Shown: positions 49,766 to 60,442 of the stretch, in pieces
How positions within the stretch are numbered: position 1 is the stretch's first letter
How the letters are laid out: each line of letters opens with the position of its first letter
Notes under the pieces: model-generated
Told to the model about the DNA's origin: nothing
The model's database searches: none
Seen by the model: the letters and a program-made list of their open reading frames with translations, nothing else
Assembly: GCA_963995505.1 (NCBI GenBank)
Contig: OZ023180.1
Span: 3,100,501-3,164,500 of the forward strand
Direction of reading: 5' to 3'
DNA: 64,000 bases
DNA from: Hypericum androsaemum
Lineage: Eukaryota; Streptophyta; Magnoliopsida; Malpighiales; Hypericaceae
Position numbers and translations under genes: made by a program

Positions 49766-50167
49766 TGAAAGAAGTGTTATTTACTGAAGTCAATTGACAC
49801 ATTTACATTTGGTTAAGCATATTAGCTTATATACAGGTATTACTTAACGGCTAGTTTAATTACAAAAGAAAATAATAGCTACATATGGAATATACAGAAT
49901 ATACACCAGCTGATCATATACCCCAATTCTAGCTCATCGTATCCCGTGATTGTAGCTCCTAACGGTTAGGAACAGCTGCCAATAAACTCATCAGTTGTCA
50001 AGGATCAGAATCGGATATCTGGTTGCCATAAATGGTTGCCAATGGCGGGAGAAATCATGCTACAGAATTATGCAGCAATCAGCTGCAGAATTCTGCAGCA
50101 ACTCACTTCTGCAGAATCGTCTTTTCAACATCTGAGAGTTCCTGATTTGCTCACTCCTTCACCAACA
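49766..50167 (-). repeat. 3' LTR of copia B
   Basis: It is 402 bp, identical in length to its partner and different at five transition sites. Confidence 0.97.
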
Positions 50168-50174
50168 CTCCCCC

Positions 50175-53100
50175 TCAAGTTAGGGGTGAGTAGATATTAA
50201 TCATCCCTAACTTGTCGAGGATAAAATTGAACCTTGAAGGTTGTAGTGCCTTCGTGAAGAGATCTGCTAGCTGTAGTTTGCTGATAACATGAGGAGTTCG
50301 AATCTCCTTGGCTTGCACTTTCTCTCTGACGAAGTGACAGTCTACTTCGATGTGTTTAGTCCTCTCATGGAAGACAGGATTTGCAGCAATATGAATCGCG
50401 GACTGGTTGTCGCAGTAGAGATCCATGCTTTCCGATACAGGATAGCCAAGTTCATGAAGAAGGTGTTTGATCCACATCATCTCTGTGGTGGTGTCTGCCA
50501 TGGCTCTATACTCAGATTCAGCGCTCGACTTAGAGACCACACCTTGCTTCTTGCTCCTCCAAACCACCAGATTTCCACCTACAAAGACACACAAACCAGT
50601 CGTTGATCTCTTATCATTAATGTCTCTTGCATAGTCTGCATCAGTGTAGCCTTGAATATTCAAGTGTCTATTTTATTTCATTAACAGACCTTTTCCAGGA
50701 GTTGCTTTTAGATACTGTAAGATCCTATCAGTTAATGCTATGTGGCTTGTCTTTGGATTGTGCATAGCTTGACTAACTAAGCTCACAGCATACGTAATAT
50801 CCGGTCTAGTTATGGTCAAGTAAATCAGCTTGCCAACAAGTCTTTGGAACTGACCAACATCATCTAGTGATTCACCTTCAGTCATAGAAAACTTAGAACC
50901 ATAATCAATCGGACAACTCATAGGTTTAGCATCAAGTTTCTTAACCTCTTTTAGTAAGTCCAGCACATATTTTCTTTGGGAGAGAAAAATACATTTGTCA
51001 GAATAGGCTAGTTCAATTCCAAGAAAGTACTTCAGCTTTCCTAAATCTTTTATGTCAAACTTATTTTTCAAAGCATTTTTTAGTGAACTTATAGCATCCA
51101 TATTACTACCTGTGATAAATATATCATCTACATAAATGCAGATGATGACTTTACCTTGATGGTTGTCCCTGATGAACAATGTACAGTCTTTTACGCTCTT
51201 TTTGAAACCAAATTCTAGCAGCTCTCTACTCAACCTGTGATACCAGGCTCTAGGGGATTGCTTCAAGCCATAGATTGATTTTCTTAGCTTGCATACAAGA
51301 TCTGAACTCTCCAATTTATGACCAGCCGGTAATTTCATGTATATTTCTTCTTCTAAGTCTCCTTGTAAGAATGCATTCTTTACGTCTATCTGGAACATAG
51401 GCCAGGCTTTGTTTACAGCTACACTTATCAGAATTCTTATAGTATTCATCTTAGCTACAGGTGCAAATGTTTCATGATAATCGAGCTTGGAATCTGTGTG
51501 AAACCTCTAGCTACTAGCCTAGCTTTATACCTTTCTACCGTCCCATTACTGTTATATTTAACCTTGAAAATCCACTTGCATCCTACTGGTTTCTTGTTTG
51601 GAGGTAGCTTAGTTACATTCCAGGTCTGATTCCTATCAAGTGCATCTAGTTCTTCTTTCATAGCATGCCTCCAAACGTCTAGTTTAACAGCTTCTTCGAA
51701 CGTGGTTGGTTCACTAATTTGATCTAGTTCATTCAAGTAATTACAATGACTCATGGAGACAGAGTTGTAGGATATATACCTATCTATAGGGTAGAGTTTA
51801 GATGCATATACCTTATAGTCCCCGAGTTTAGCAGGTGGTTTGAGTGTTCTTACAGATCTCCTGGGTTGGTTATTGACTACGATGAGCTCTCTTTGGCTAT
51901 CCTGATTGTTTGGGACTTCTGATGATTCAGCTGATTCTTCTAGTATGAAACCTAGTCCATCCTCAGTCTGTACTTGTTCTTCAGATACTTGTTGAGACAT
52001 TGGTCCACAACAACTTCCCTGTTCAAGATGGAGATCCTCATTAGCATCAATTTCCCTATATTCAACGGGTGTATTACCTGGTGTTGTTACTGGTGCAGCT
52101 GCAGATTTCTTCTTCTTTTGCTTCTTCTTCTGTAGTTGGCTACTTGTAGTAGCTCCCTGATCTGTATTTGACAGATCATGTTGATGATATTGATCAGTTC
52201 CTGAATTTCTTTCCCTTTGAAGTTGTTCAACTTTTGATTGCTTCTCCCCCTGAAACTCAAGTTCATTTTTCATAGAAGCATTGTTAGCATAATAGGACAC
52301 TTTTTCAAGAAATTGTACATCCCTCGATACGAATTTTTGCTTGGTTTTGGGATTGAAGCACTTGTATCCTTTTGATATAGTTTAGTATCCTAAAAACAAG
52401 CATCTTTCTGATCTAGGATCCAACTTATCCCTCTTTTGAGGTGGAATGTGAACATAGCATACACAACCAAAGGTTCTAAGATGTGAGATATTAATCTGCT
52501 TTTTCAGAAGTACTTCCAAGGGGGACTTATATGCAATTACTTTGCTTGGAGTTCTGTTGATTAGGTAACAGGCTGTGAGCACAGCATCGGACCAATAACC
52601 TCTAGGAACATGCATTTGGAAGCTGATAGCTCGTGCAACCTCAAGAAGATGCCTATTCTTCCTCTCTGCTACTCCATTCTGTTGCGGAGTATACGTACAT
52701 GAAGTCTGGTGAATGATTCCTGAGTTTTTTATGTCATTTATGAATTCTTTAGAGTATTCTGACCCATTATCAGTTCTGAACACTTTTATACTCCTATTAA
52801 ACTGTGTTTTTATCAAGTTTTTAAATTCATGAAATACTCTAGGAACCTCAGTTTTGTGTTTTAGAAGATACAGCCAAGTGGTTCTAGAATGATGATCAAT
52901 GAAGCTAATGAAATATTTGAATCCATCATGTGAATTCTAAGGAGCAGTCCATAAATCTGAGTGAACTAAATCAAATGGTTCTTCATAGATAGTAGCAGAT
53001 AAAGGAAATGGTGATCTACTATGCTTAGCTAGCTTACAGCTCTCACACTCATTTTCAGCCATGCTAAGCATAGGATCAACATACTTTAGTACATTATTGG

Positions 53101-54676
53101 ATGGATGTCCTAGTCTAATATGCCATAGCTTGCTCAATTCTGCCGTGTCTCTCCTACTGGTAAGGGCTACAGATTTTTCTTCAAGAGTATACAGCCCATT
53201 TCTTTGAATACCTCTACCAATCTGCTTCAGGGTTTTCATGTCCTCAAAAACAACTTGGTTAGGTTCAAATATGACCCTACAGTGGAGTTGTTTAGTTATT
53301 TTACTTATTGACAGCAATTTCGTTGTAAACTTAGGTACTAGTAGTACCTATGCATTATGATCAGTGTTTAGAAAGCTTTTAGTTCCTATTCCAGTTATGG
53401 CAATGCTAGTTCCATCTGCAACTTTGACTCCTGATTCATTCTTTGGGTTCCTTAGATTATTTAGATCATTAGGATCATATGTCATATGGTGGTTTGCCCC
53501 AGAATCTATCACCCAATTAGTTGTATTTTGATCAATTGTAGAAAATGACACATATTTAGTGTTACATGTCCCTGGTGTAGATGATCCAGCTTCAGGTTTG
53601 ATAGCAGTTGTTACACCACCAAGTCCTTTGCTCATGTGTTGTAGGAGTTGATTTGCAAGGAGCTCGATTGCTGACAGCTTTGGTCTTGTATCTGTGTTGG
53701 TGGCAGTATGTGCTTGAGCACTTGGTCTTTCCTCCGTACCTGCATAACCTTTCTCTTTTGCATTCCTCAGGTGAGGAAACAGAAACCAACACCTATCCTT
53801 GGTGTGGCCTATTTTTTTATAATGATCACAGAATAATTGGGACCTATTGCCAGTATTTTTGAAGCCTCCTCTGCCTCTAGTATTATTTTTGAAGGTCGAT
53901 TTATCCTTCCCATCATTTCTTACATAACAGGCACTAGTTTCAGAGTTATCTTTAGATTTCTCTTTAGAAAACAACATGACCTTTCTTCTAGTTTCCTCCT
54001 GTTGGATTTTTGAACAAATGTTCTCCAAGGAGGGTAGATCAGAGTTAATCAGTAACTGAGATTGTACTGATTCAAAGTCAGCTTTAATCCCAGATAACAT
54101 TTCAAATATTCTGTCCTGTTCTAACCTTCTTTGGACAGTAACCATATCTGTAGTAAGTGGCCTATACAAGGCTAACTCATCCCACATCACTTTCAGTTTG
54201 CCTAAATATTCTGCGAAAGGCATGTCACCTTGTTTAATCTCTGAGATGCTCTTCTTGAGCTCAAAGATTCTATAAAGGTTGTTTTGTTGACCAAACATAC
54301 CTTTAATAGAATCCCAGAGTTCTTTGGCACTATTGGCCATAGAGAAAATATTATATATCTTAGCATCTAGGGAGTTTAAGATCCAGGTGGTTACCAGTTC
54401 ATCATTCGCCGAACATTCTGCAAACTCTTCCTCCTTAGGTTAAGGTGGTAGTATCTTGCCATTGACATATCCCAGCATACCTTTGCTGTTGAGGTTTCTT
54501 GACACGGCTCGAGCCCATGACAAGTAATTGTGGGGTGACAATGGAACAGGAGAAAGCTTGAGTCCGATGTTGGAATCGGATTCGGCTGTGCTGAACCTCT
54601 TCGTTGTTTGAGAGGATTGGAACGTCTGCTGTGCAGACTCTACGGGAAGTCGAGAAGATTGATTTTGTTCTTCCAT
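50175..54676 (-). pseudogene. copia B gag-pol with several stops and a frameshift
   Basis: Gag begins at 54676 (MEEQNQSSRL); a TAA interrupts it near 54440 with the frame unchanged to 53348. The protease (WVIDSGANHHM, about 53510) is followed by a stop before VLLVPKF. Pre-integrase (52937-53317, HIRLGHP) and integrase core (52382-52816, FRTDNGSEYSKEF) follow, each ended by a stop. Reverse transcriptase spans 52300-51455 and 51449-50673 (YVDDIFITG), separated by a frameshift near 51475. RNase H (50175-50663; YTDADYARD, ADLFTKALQ) follows another stop. Despite near-identical LTRs the copy carries at least five disabling changes. Confidence 0.9.
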
Positions 54677-54683
54677 TGGAAGG

Positions 54684-54695
54684 GCTCTGATACCA
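54684..54695 (-). other. primer binding site of copia B
   Basis: TGGTATCAGAGC on the minus strand directly follows the 5' LTR and is complementary to the 3' end of initiator-Met tRNA. Confidence 0.95.
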
Positions 54696-55097
54696 TGAAA
54701 GAAGTGTTATTTACTGAAGTCAATTGACACATTTACATTTGGTTAAGCATATTAGCTTATATACAGATATTACTTAACGGCTAGTTTAACTACAAAAGGA
54801 AATAATAGCTACATATGGAATATACAGAATATACACTAGCTGATCATATACCCCAATTCTAGCTCATCGTATCCCGTGATTGTAGCTCCTAACGGTTAGG
54901 AACAGCTGCCAATAAACTCATCAGTTGTCAAGGATCAGAATCGGATATCTGGTTGCCATAAATGGTTGCCAATGGCGGGAGAAATCATGCTGCAGAATTA
55001 TGCAGCAATCAGCTGCAGAATTCTGCAGCAACTCACTTCTGCAGAATCGTCTTTTCAACATCTGAGAGTTCCTGATTTGCTCACTCCTTCACCAACA
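54696..55097 (-). repeat. 5' LTR of copia B
   Basis: It is 402 bp and ends at the right GATTC target duplicate. Confidence 0.97.
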
Positions 55098-55403
55098 GAT
55101 TCGCCCACAGCCACCGGCTTATCCTTCTTCTGATCCTGAGGCTTCATAGTCTTCTTCACCTCCACACCACCGCCGCAGCTACAAGTCTCCAACAAAGGCA
55201 CAAGCACCTCCACCTCAGCCGCCGGCTTCTTCCTCCTCTCATCATCCTCCTCCTCGCCGGTCGCTGATGAAGGCAAATGCACTTTGACTCTGATAATAAT
55301 GTGAGACCTCCTCCTCGCCACCGCCGATCGCCGACTTTCTTTCTCCTGCTTAACTGTTCAGTTCTGGTTTCCACTTCCGAAAAACTGATTGATCTTTCTA
55401 TTT

Positions 55404-55413
55404 CTATTTATAG
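55404..55413 (-). promoter_or_regulatory. conserved TATA box of SUMO-like copy 2
   Basis: CTATAAATAG on the minus strand, about 70 bp upstream of the lost start codon. The surrounding sequence (GAAATAG, CCATTG, AAACGG.TTTTGGG) recurs upstream of copy 3, showing that the promoter was duplicated too. Confidence 0.6.
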
Positions 55414-55515
55414 CAATGGACCTGATACTAGCTCGTTTTGATACCCCAAAAACCGTTTCGACTTCATGAAGCCGACTGTGTAAATTCCGGGTAATCGATA
55501 CGATGCCGAAATGGG

Positions 55516-55697
55516 GTTCAGATTCGGTGGGTAGAAGAGTTGTTCCTACTGAAATGAATCAAGTCATTATACTTATAGACACGGTTTTTAATGACTATCA
55601 GATTTGTAGACACGGTCTTTAATAAAATTTGATGGTCTAAACGAAATTATCTCCGTGGGGACGATTTTTATGTTGTCTCCATTCAATCCAAAACTGT
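55516..55697. mobile_element. MITE (Mutator-like), family M copy 1
   Basis: A 182-bp insert in the SUMO-like copy 2 upstream region. The flanks CGAAATGGG (55507-55515) and CAAAATGGG (55698-55706) are a 9-bp duplicate with one mismatch. The ends GTTCAGATTCGGTGGG and GGATTGAATGGAGAC-like are diverged TIRs shared with the element at 58718-58993. Copy 3 lacks this insert at the corresponding place. Confidence 0.75.
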
Positions 55698-55706
55698 CAA
55701 AATGGG

Positions 55707-56384
55707 GACGCGGAATCAGGCGGCTGATAATCATGGAGTCAGAATCTGATGGCTTTGATGGTGTATTTACAAATTTTAAAAAATCATTTATATTTTTTTT
55801 GCTGGAAACAAAATCAGTCTGTCGATATAAGATTTTAGATTGAATATTAATAATATAATATGGTATGAGAGTTTGACTAGTTTTGTGTCCGCGAACATTT
55901 TTTTTTGTCGTTAACGAAGTCTAAATTCGTGCGTTCTTGTTCAGATAGATTTCTCCTTATCAACACTTATTTGTAAGTGTAATAAGTTTAATTAATTATT
56001 ATATTGTACTTTTAAATTAAATATCAAAAATCTAATTAGGGTTGAGCGAAGCATTCTTCTTCTTATTCCTTTTTCTCGCCGTAAAAGAGAGGTTCATTTC
56101 TTTTGTATTTATCCATTGGGACTGATACGACCTCACGACTACTACTTTTTTATAGCCGTCTTTATTAATACTCTCCAAACTAATCGATTTTAAATATTAA
56201 TATTATTTTGTTAAATTATTTTATTGGTGATCAAATATGTATTGTTAAATTAATATTAATATTTTGATTTGGGGCATCATGTTTTGGAGGACCCTCCTCC
56301 TGGTTATTTTCCGTTGCTTTTGTATTGTAATTTCTTGCTTTGAATGAAGGAGTGCATAGCTCACCAAGTTTAACAAAAAAAATA
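55707..56384. other. duplicated spacer upstream of SUMO-like copy 2
   Basis: No gene. Parts (about 55950-56190) match 61480-61700 upstream of copy 3: AAAGAGAGGTT.ATTT and TATACTCTCCAAAC-like motifs. Confidence 0.5.
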
Positions 56385-57561
56385 GGGAAAATTAATCTCA
56401 AGTCTTTCGAATTTGCTTAAATATACTCAAAAGTCTCTCCTATTTACAAAATACACTCTGAAGTTCCTCTTATTTGATTTTATTATACTTTTGGGTCCCT
56501 AAATGAGTTTATTTATTTTTTTGTCATTGAAATGACAAAAATACCCTTAGAACAAAAAATAAAAAATAAATTTGATGACATCATTCCTACTTCTCCAATG
56601 ACCAATACCTAAAAACCACATTCCGAACAAAAAAACCCAAAAATACAACCTTGGCTTTCTTGCTTTAAATTCGACAAATGGGGGAGAAAACTATTAGACG
56701 GGGCTGAGTAAATTCAAAAACTCTTGCTTTAAATCGCTAAATCACATCTTTGGCCTTGCTTTAAACCGCTAAATCACATCTTTGGCCTTCTTCAGCGTCC
56801 ACGCCATCGTCATTGAACAGATACCCGGAGATCATCTTCCCGACAACCGTCTCTCTATCCAGAATCGCCGCCGCCATTGTCATTGGACAGATACCTGGAG
56901 ATCATCTTCCCGATGATTGAGTTTCTATCCGAAATAGCCACCGTCGTCGTCGTCGTTGGATAGCCTCCTGGCCTGCGACGTCTTCCCGCTCCTGTCCAGC
57001 CCTTCCAGCACTACCAGCGCCGCCCTCGTCCTCGCCAAACACCACCGTCGTCACGAAAGATCCTCGTCCTTGCCAAACACTGTCGTCGTGAAAGATCCTC
57101 GTCCTAGCCAAGCACCATCCTCATCCTCACCAAGTACCGTTGTCGCCGCCTTCGTCCTCGCCAAGAATCGTCGTCACGAAAGATCCTCGTTCTCACCAAG
57201 CACCGTCGCCGCCCTGGTTCGACAGTGGATTTGGATTTAATTGAAGTTCTACCTAAGGTTCTCGATGTTTAATCGAAGAGCAGTTCACCAATTGGGATCG
57301 AAATTTTTTTAGGGTTTTTACTAAATTGAAAATTTTTTTAGGAGGAAGAAGAAGAGATGATGTCAGCAATTTTTTTATTTTTGTTCTAAGGGTATTTTGG
57401 TCATTTCATTGACAAAAATGAAAAAAAGAACTATTAACGTGCGCCAAGGACCTGAAAGTATAATAAAAGCAAACTAGAGAGACGTCAACGTGTATTTTGC
57501 AAACAGGAGGGACTTTTGAATATATTTAAACAAACCCGAGTGACTTGAGAATAATTTTTTC
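56385..57561. mobile_element. Mutator-like TIR element (element H) with repetitive cargo
   Basis: Arms of about 165 bp (56385-56550 and 57395-57561) are inverted copies sharing the family motifs (TATAATAAAA, GGGTATTTTGGTCATTTC). The 9-bp flanks match 7 of 9 in low-complexity sequence. The GC-rich interior includes a coding-like minisatellite (about 57025-57215) with CTCGTCCTCGCCAA and GTCGTCACGAAAGATC units. No source gene is recognised. Confidence 0.75.
57025..57215. repeat. minisatellite in cargo of element H
   Basis: About five to six imperfect units of 21-36 bp, each with CTCGTCCTCGCCAAgcACC and most with CGTCGTCACGAAAGATC. The phase is not constant. Confidence 0.75.
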
Positions 57562-57796
57562 AAATATATATTTAAAATTCAACAAATAGTTAAAATTATT
57601 GTATTTTGATTATTTAAATTGGTTGATATTAACATATCAATTGATGATAAAACAAGGGCGGTTGAAGATGTGCCCACAAGCACCCCGGTCGCCCATAACA
57701 AGATAGGAAAACCGTACGTCTTCTAGGAAGATGGTTCGTGGTAGAATTTGACTCACGCACTTTCGTGTCTTTTATGTATTTCGATTAACTTCCTTT

Positions 57797-58647
57797 GGGA
57801 AAAAAAATCAACGGTCACTAATCTTCTATAAGTTTTAGCTCACAGTCACTAATCTATTTTTTGTCTTTTTATAGTTATTTATTTATACTAAGTCATTCTT
57901 GTATGGTCACTAGAACTAATTTTAAAATTGTAAAATTTCTAAAATATCCTAAACTTTTTTTCCTCTCGTATTTTACTTTCTCCCTTCTTCTTCATTTCGA
58001 ATTTGAAAATTTGATTCACCGAATAATTCGATGGTTAACAACTTTAGGATATGGATTTTTAACCTAAATTTATTCGATGGATTTTATCTATATCATCACT
58101 TGAGATCTTCTTTCTTCCTTGTACAGTATTAGTATTAGAAGTATGTCTCTCTGCTTTTCTTTTAATAAGTACTAATAACTGCTACTACTTCCTTCGTGTT
58201 GTGCTTTGTATCCAATAATTTATGCTTTCCGCTTTTGACTTATTGGTTCTTCTAGGGATTTCCAATTTCCTAATTAGCAATTAATCATTTTCATCTTTAA
58301 AATAAATCTACGGATATGTCAGGATGTTATTCTTCTTCTATTATATTTATATGGTTCTATCTTTTTCCTAAATAATTCAAAATCTATATCCTAAATTCGT
58401 TAATCCATTGACTTATTTGGCGAATCGAATTTTAAAATTCGAGATGAGAGTGAAGAGAGGAAGTTAAAAGGCGAGAGAGAGAAAAAAATTTGGGATATTT
58501 TAGAAATTTTATAATTTCAAAATTAGTCCTAGTGACCATACATGGGTGACTTAGTATAGATGAGTGACTATAAAGGGATAAAAAATATATTAGTGACCAT
58601 GAATTAAAACTTATAGAAGATTAGTGGCTATGGGTATTTTTTTACCC
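57797..58647. mobile_element. Mutator-like TIR element (element I) in PIG-T pseudogene
   Basis: An exact 9-bp target duplication of PIG-T sequence, ACTTCCTTT (57788-57796 and 58648-58656), flanks 851 bp whose arms (about 57797-57955 and 58490-58647) are inverted copies (TCACTAATCTTCTATAAGTT, CTAAAATATCC). The interior is AT-rich and non-coding. The empty site is visible in the intact PIG-T gene near 63150. Confidence 0.9.
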
Positions 58648-58717
58648 ACTTCCTTTAGTCGTCTACTATAGCTCCCGAGTTGGGATTTGGACCTCATTCA
58701 AGAAGTATGAGGTACAG

Positions 58718-58993
58718 GGGGTCGGATTCAGTGGGGAGAAGTATTGTCCCCACCGAATAGGGACTAACGCAAACCAATATCATTAGACATACAAACCAAT
58801 ATCACTTTACATGCAAACCAATATCACTTCATATGCAAACCAGTCTCATACAAACCAATATTATTTCACATGCAAACAAATATCACCTGATAGGTTATTG
58901 ACCATCAGATTTAAAGATAATCAAATCTGGTGGCCCAAATTTAGTCCCCTCCGTATGGACATCTTTTATGTAGTCCCCGTTGAATCCGAAACC
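58718..58993. mobile_element. MITE (Mutator-like), family M copy 2, in PIG-T pseudogene
   Basis: A 276-bp insert flanked by GAGGTACAG (58709-58717) and GAGGTATAG (58994-59002), a 9-bp duplicate of PIG-T exon sequence with one mismatch. The termini GGGGTCGGATTCAGTGGGGA and GGTTTCGGATTCAACGGGGA are inverted. A short internal array of CAAACCAATATCA units lies at about 58790-58890. Confidence 0.85.
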
Positions 58994-59115
58994 GAGGTAT
59001 AGAGTGTTGCCACAGGAAGCTGTTTGTACTGAGAATTAGATGCCGTGGTTGAAGCTGCTTCCTTATCGGGATAAAAATGGGATTTCTACATTGTTGGATC
59101 GGCCTGCAATTTATC

Positions 59116-59680
59116 TAGGGATGAGCAAATGGTCCGAACCAGACCGATTCAGACCAAACCATAAGAACCGAGAAATATTTTAAGTAAAAAATGAGATCTG
59201 AATCAGACCAATTGCTTATCAATTTTAGATCAGAATCAAACTAATTGTTTTGGGTCTGGTCCGGTTCAGATCCAAAAAATTCATAATTTGATATAAAAAT
59301 AAAAAATGGCTGATTATAAACTTGGGGAGGGTGATAAGAGACGACAAAGAGCTTCAAGTCAGAGACGCAAAACAACGGCATATGGTAAAGAGATCACGAT
59401 GAGAGATGGCAATCAAGATTTGACATTAAAGTTGTAGTAAATGGATATTGAGAATTGTAAATTGGTTATTAGTGCACACATAAGCTTCTTTTTTCTTTAT
59501 CTCAAGAAATAATGGTATGGTCCGATTCTTTATGATTTTTTTCAGAAAAATTCGAACTAGATCTGAGAATCATTTTTTTGAACAAACAAAGAACAGATCT
59601 AAACCAATTCGCTTTGGATCTAGTTCTAGATCAAAATTGTTAGTTTGAATCGGACCGGTTTAGTGGTTCTTACTTTTTTT
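59116..59680. mobile_element. unclassified insertion in PIG-T pseudogene (hAT-like?)
   Basis: About 565 bp separates contiguous PIG-T exon sequence. It starts near GGGATGAGCAAATGG, and its ends are rich in related GGTCCGA.CC and GACCGG.TT motifs in inverse orientation. The exact borders and target duplication are unclear; the G(A)TGAGCAAA-type end recalls hAT non-autonomous elements. Confidence 0.5.
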
Positions 59681-60076
59681 TATCACTCTCAATGGTTGCG
59701 TTTAAGATCATATGATTCGGGTATCGTTCTAGAGCAGACGCTTAACTTACGCGAGAGAATTTTAGCCCGTGAAAACTAGCTCCATCCGAGACTCCCCCCC
59801 GATTAGCATTTTTTCACTGTAATCGTGACATTTCTATTTATTTCAATTGAATTATAACCAACAACAGAGGAGGACTTAGGAGAAGGCTTAATGCCCGAGA
59901 CAAGGGATTGGAGATGAATTCCTTTCGCACTTTATAATCCTGATCCTGATCCTGATTTGTATTTTGAAAATAAATTTATGAAACCAACTTCAACAGTTGC
60001 AATTGGAGACATATAAAGGCCGTGGATTGAGACCAGAGTGAAGTGGTCATTCTGGATCGTTTGGACTGAAAGATAG

Positions 60077-60195
60077 ATAATGGCATGTCCCGGTTCTGAC
60101 AATGACATGTCCCGGTTCTGACACTGGCATGTCCAGTTATAGGTAATGGCACACCTGGTACGACAACGGCATGCCCAGTTATCGATAACGGCATG
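60077..60195. repeat. minisatellite of about 21-24 bp units
   Basis: Five to six imperfect copies of AATGGCATGTCCCGGTTCTG, grading into ATGCCCAGTTATCGATAACG variants. Confidence 0.85.
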
Positions 60196-60442
60196 TCGGT
60201 GATCCCCTACCACGCTTGCTTTTTTTATTTTTGTCCCTGTATTTTAACTTTTTTTTAAAAAAATCTCCGTGTGTTCTTCAGTCCTAACGGTTCGGAATGA
60301 ACCCAATTCAAGCCCACATATATACTGTGGCTAATACCATATTATTCAATAATTTTTTTCAAAAATAATAAGAAAGTAAAATTTCAATACAACATAGAAT
60401 CAGTCTTAATGTTTTAAAGAACGAACGCAGGCGACTCAACCC

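Larger units (their letters stand above)
49766..55097 (-). mobile_element. Ty1/copia LTR retrotransposon, family B
   Basis: Two 402-bp LTRs (49766-50167 and 54696-55097) start TGAAAGAAG and end CACCAACA. An exact 5-bp target duplication, GATTC, flanks the element (49761-49765 and 55098-55102). The LTRs differ at five positions, all transitions (about 1.2%). The primer site TGGTATCAGAGC (minus strand, 54684-54695) is a perfect 12-base initiator-Met match, and the polypurine tract GAGGGGGAG abuts 50167. It is inserted in SUMO-like exon 1. Confidence 0.97.
49096..55337 (-). pseudogene. SUMO-like pseudogene (copy 2), exon 1 split by copia B
   Basis: Three exons align with the canonical SUMO gene at the same intron positions: exon 1 (about 55337 down to 55098, then 49760 down to about 49645), exon 2 (49350-49523) and exon 3 (49096-49152). 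Exon 1 ends VYVNVHVKSL, parallel to INLKVKGQ. Exon 2 is 58 codons with two in-frame TAG codons (after FPIR and SAYR). Exon 3 encodes YMIQDGDVIHEVRSPRYC then TAA, so the diglycine is absent. The ancestral ATG reads AAG at 55335-55337. Exon 1 is unusually long and seems to contain repeated acidic SUMO-type N-terminal segments (GGGEEE, GEEEDDERRKKP, SDGEADKIK). The copia insertion falls within a still-open frame. Confidence 0.8.
57672..59772 (+). pseudogene. PIG-T pseudogene, internally deleted and invaded by three elements
   Basis: Segments match the intact PIG-T gene in order. 57672-57725 matches its 5' UTR (CACCCCGGTCGCCC). It joins directly to exon-2 sequence (57735-57796, GACTCACGC.CTTTCG), so the ATG, exon 1, intron 1 and the start of exon 2 are gone. 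Exon-2 homology resumes at 58648-58717, 58994-59115 (GAAGCTGTTTGTACTGAGAA) and about 59685-59772 (GATCATATGATTC, CTAGAGCAGAC). In-frame stops are present (for example AATTAG where PIG-T has AATTTG). The gaps are separate insertions at 57797-58647, 58718-58993 and about 59116-59680. Confidence 0.9.
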
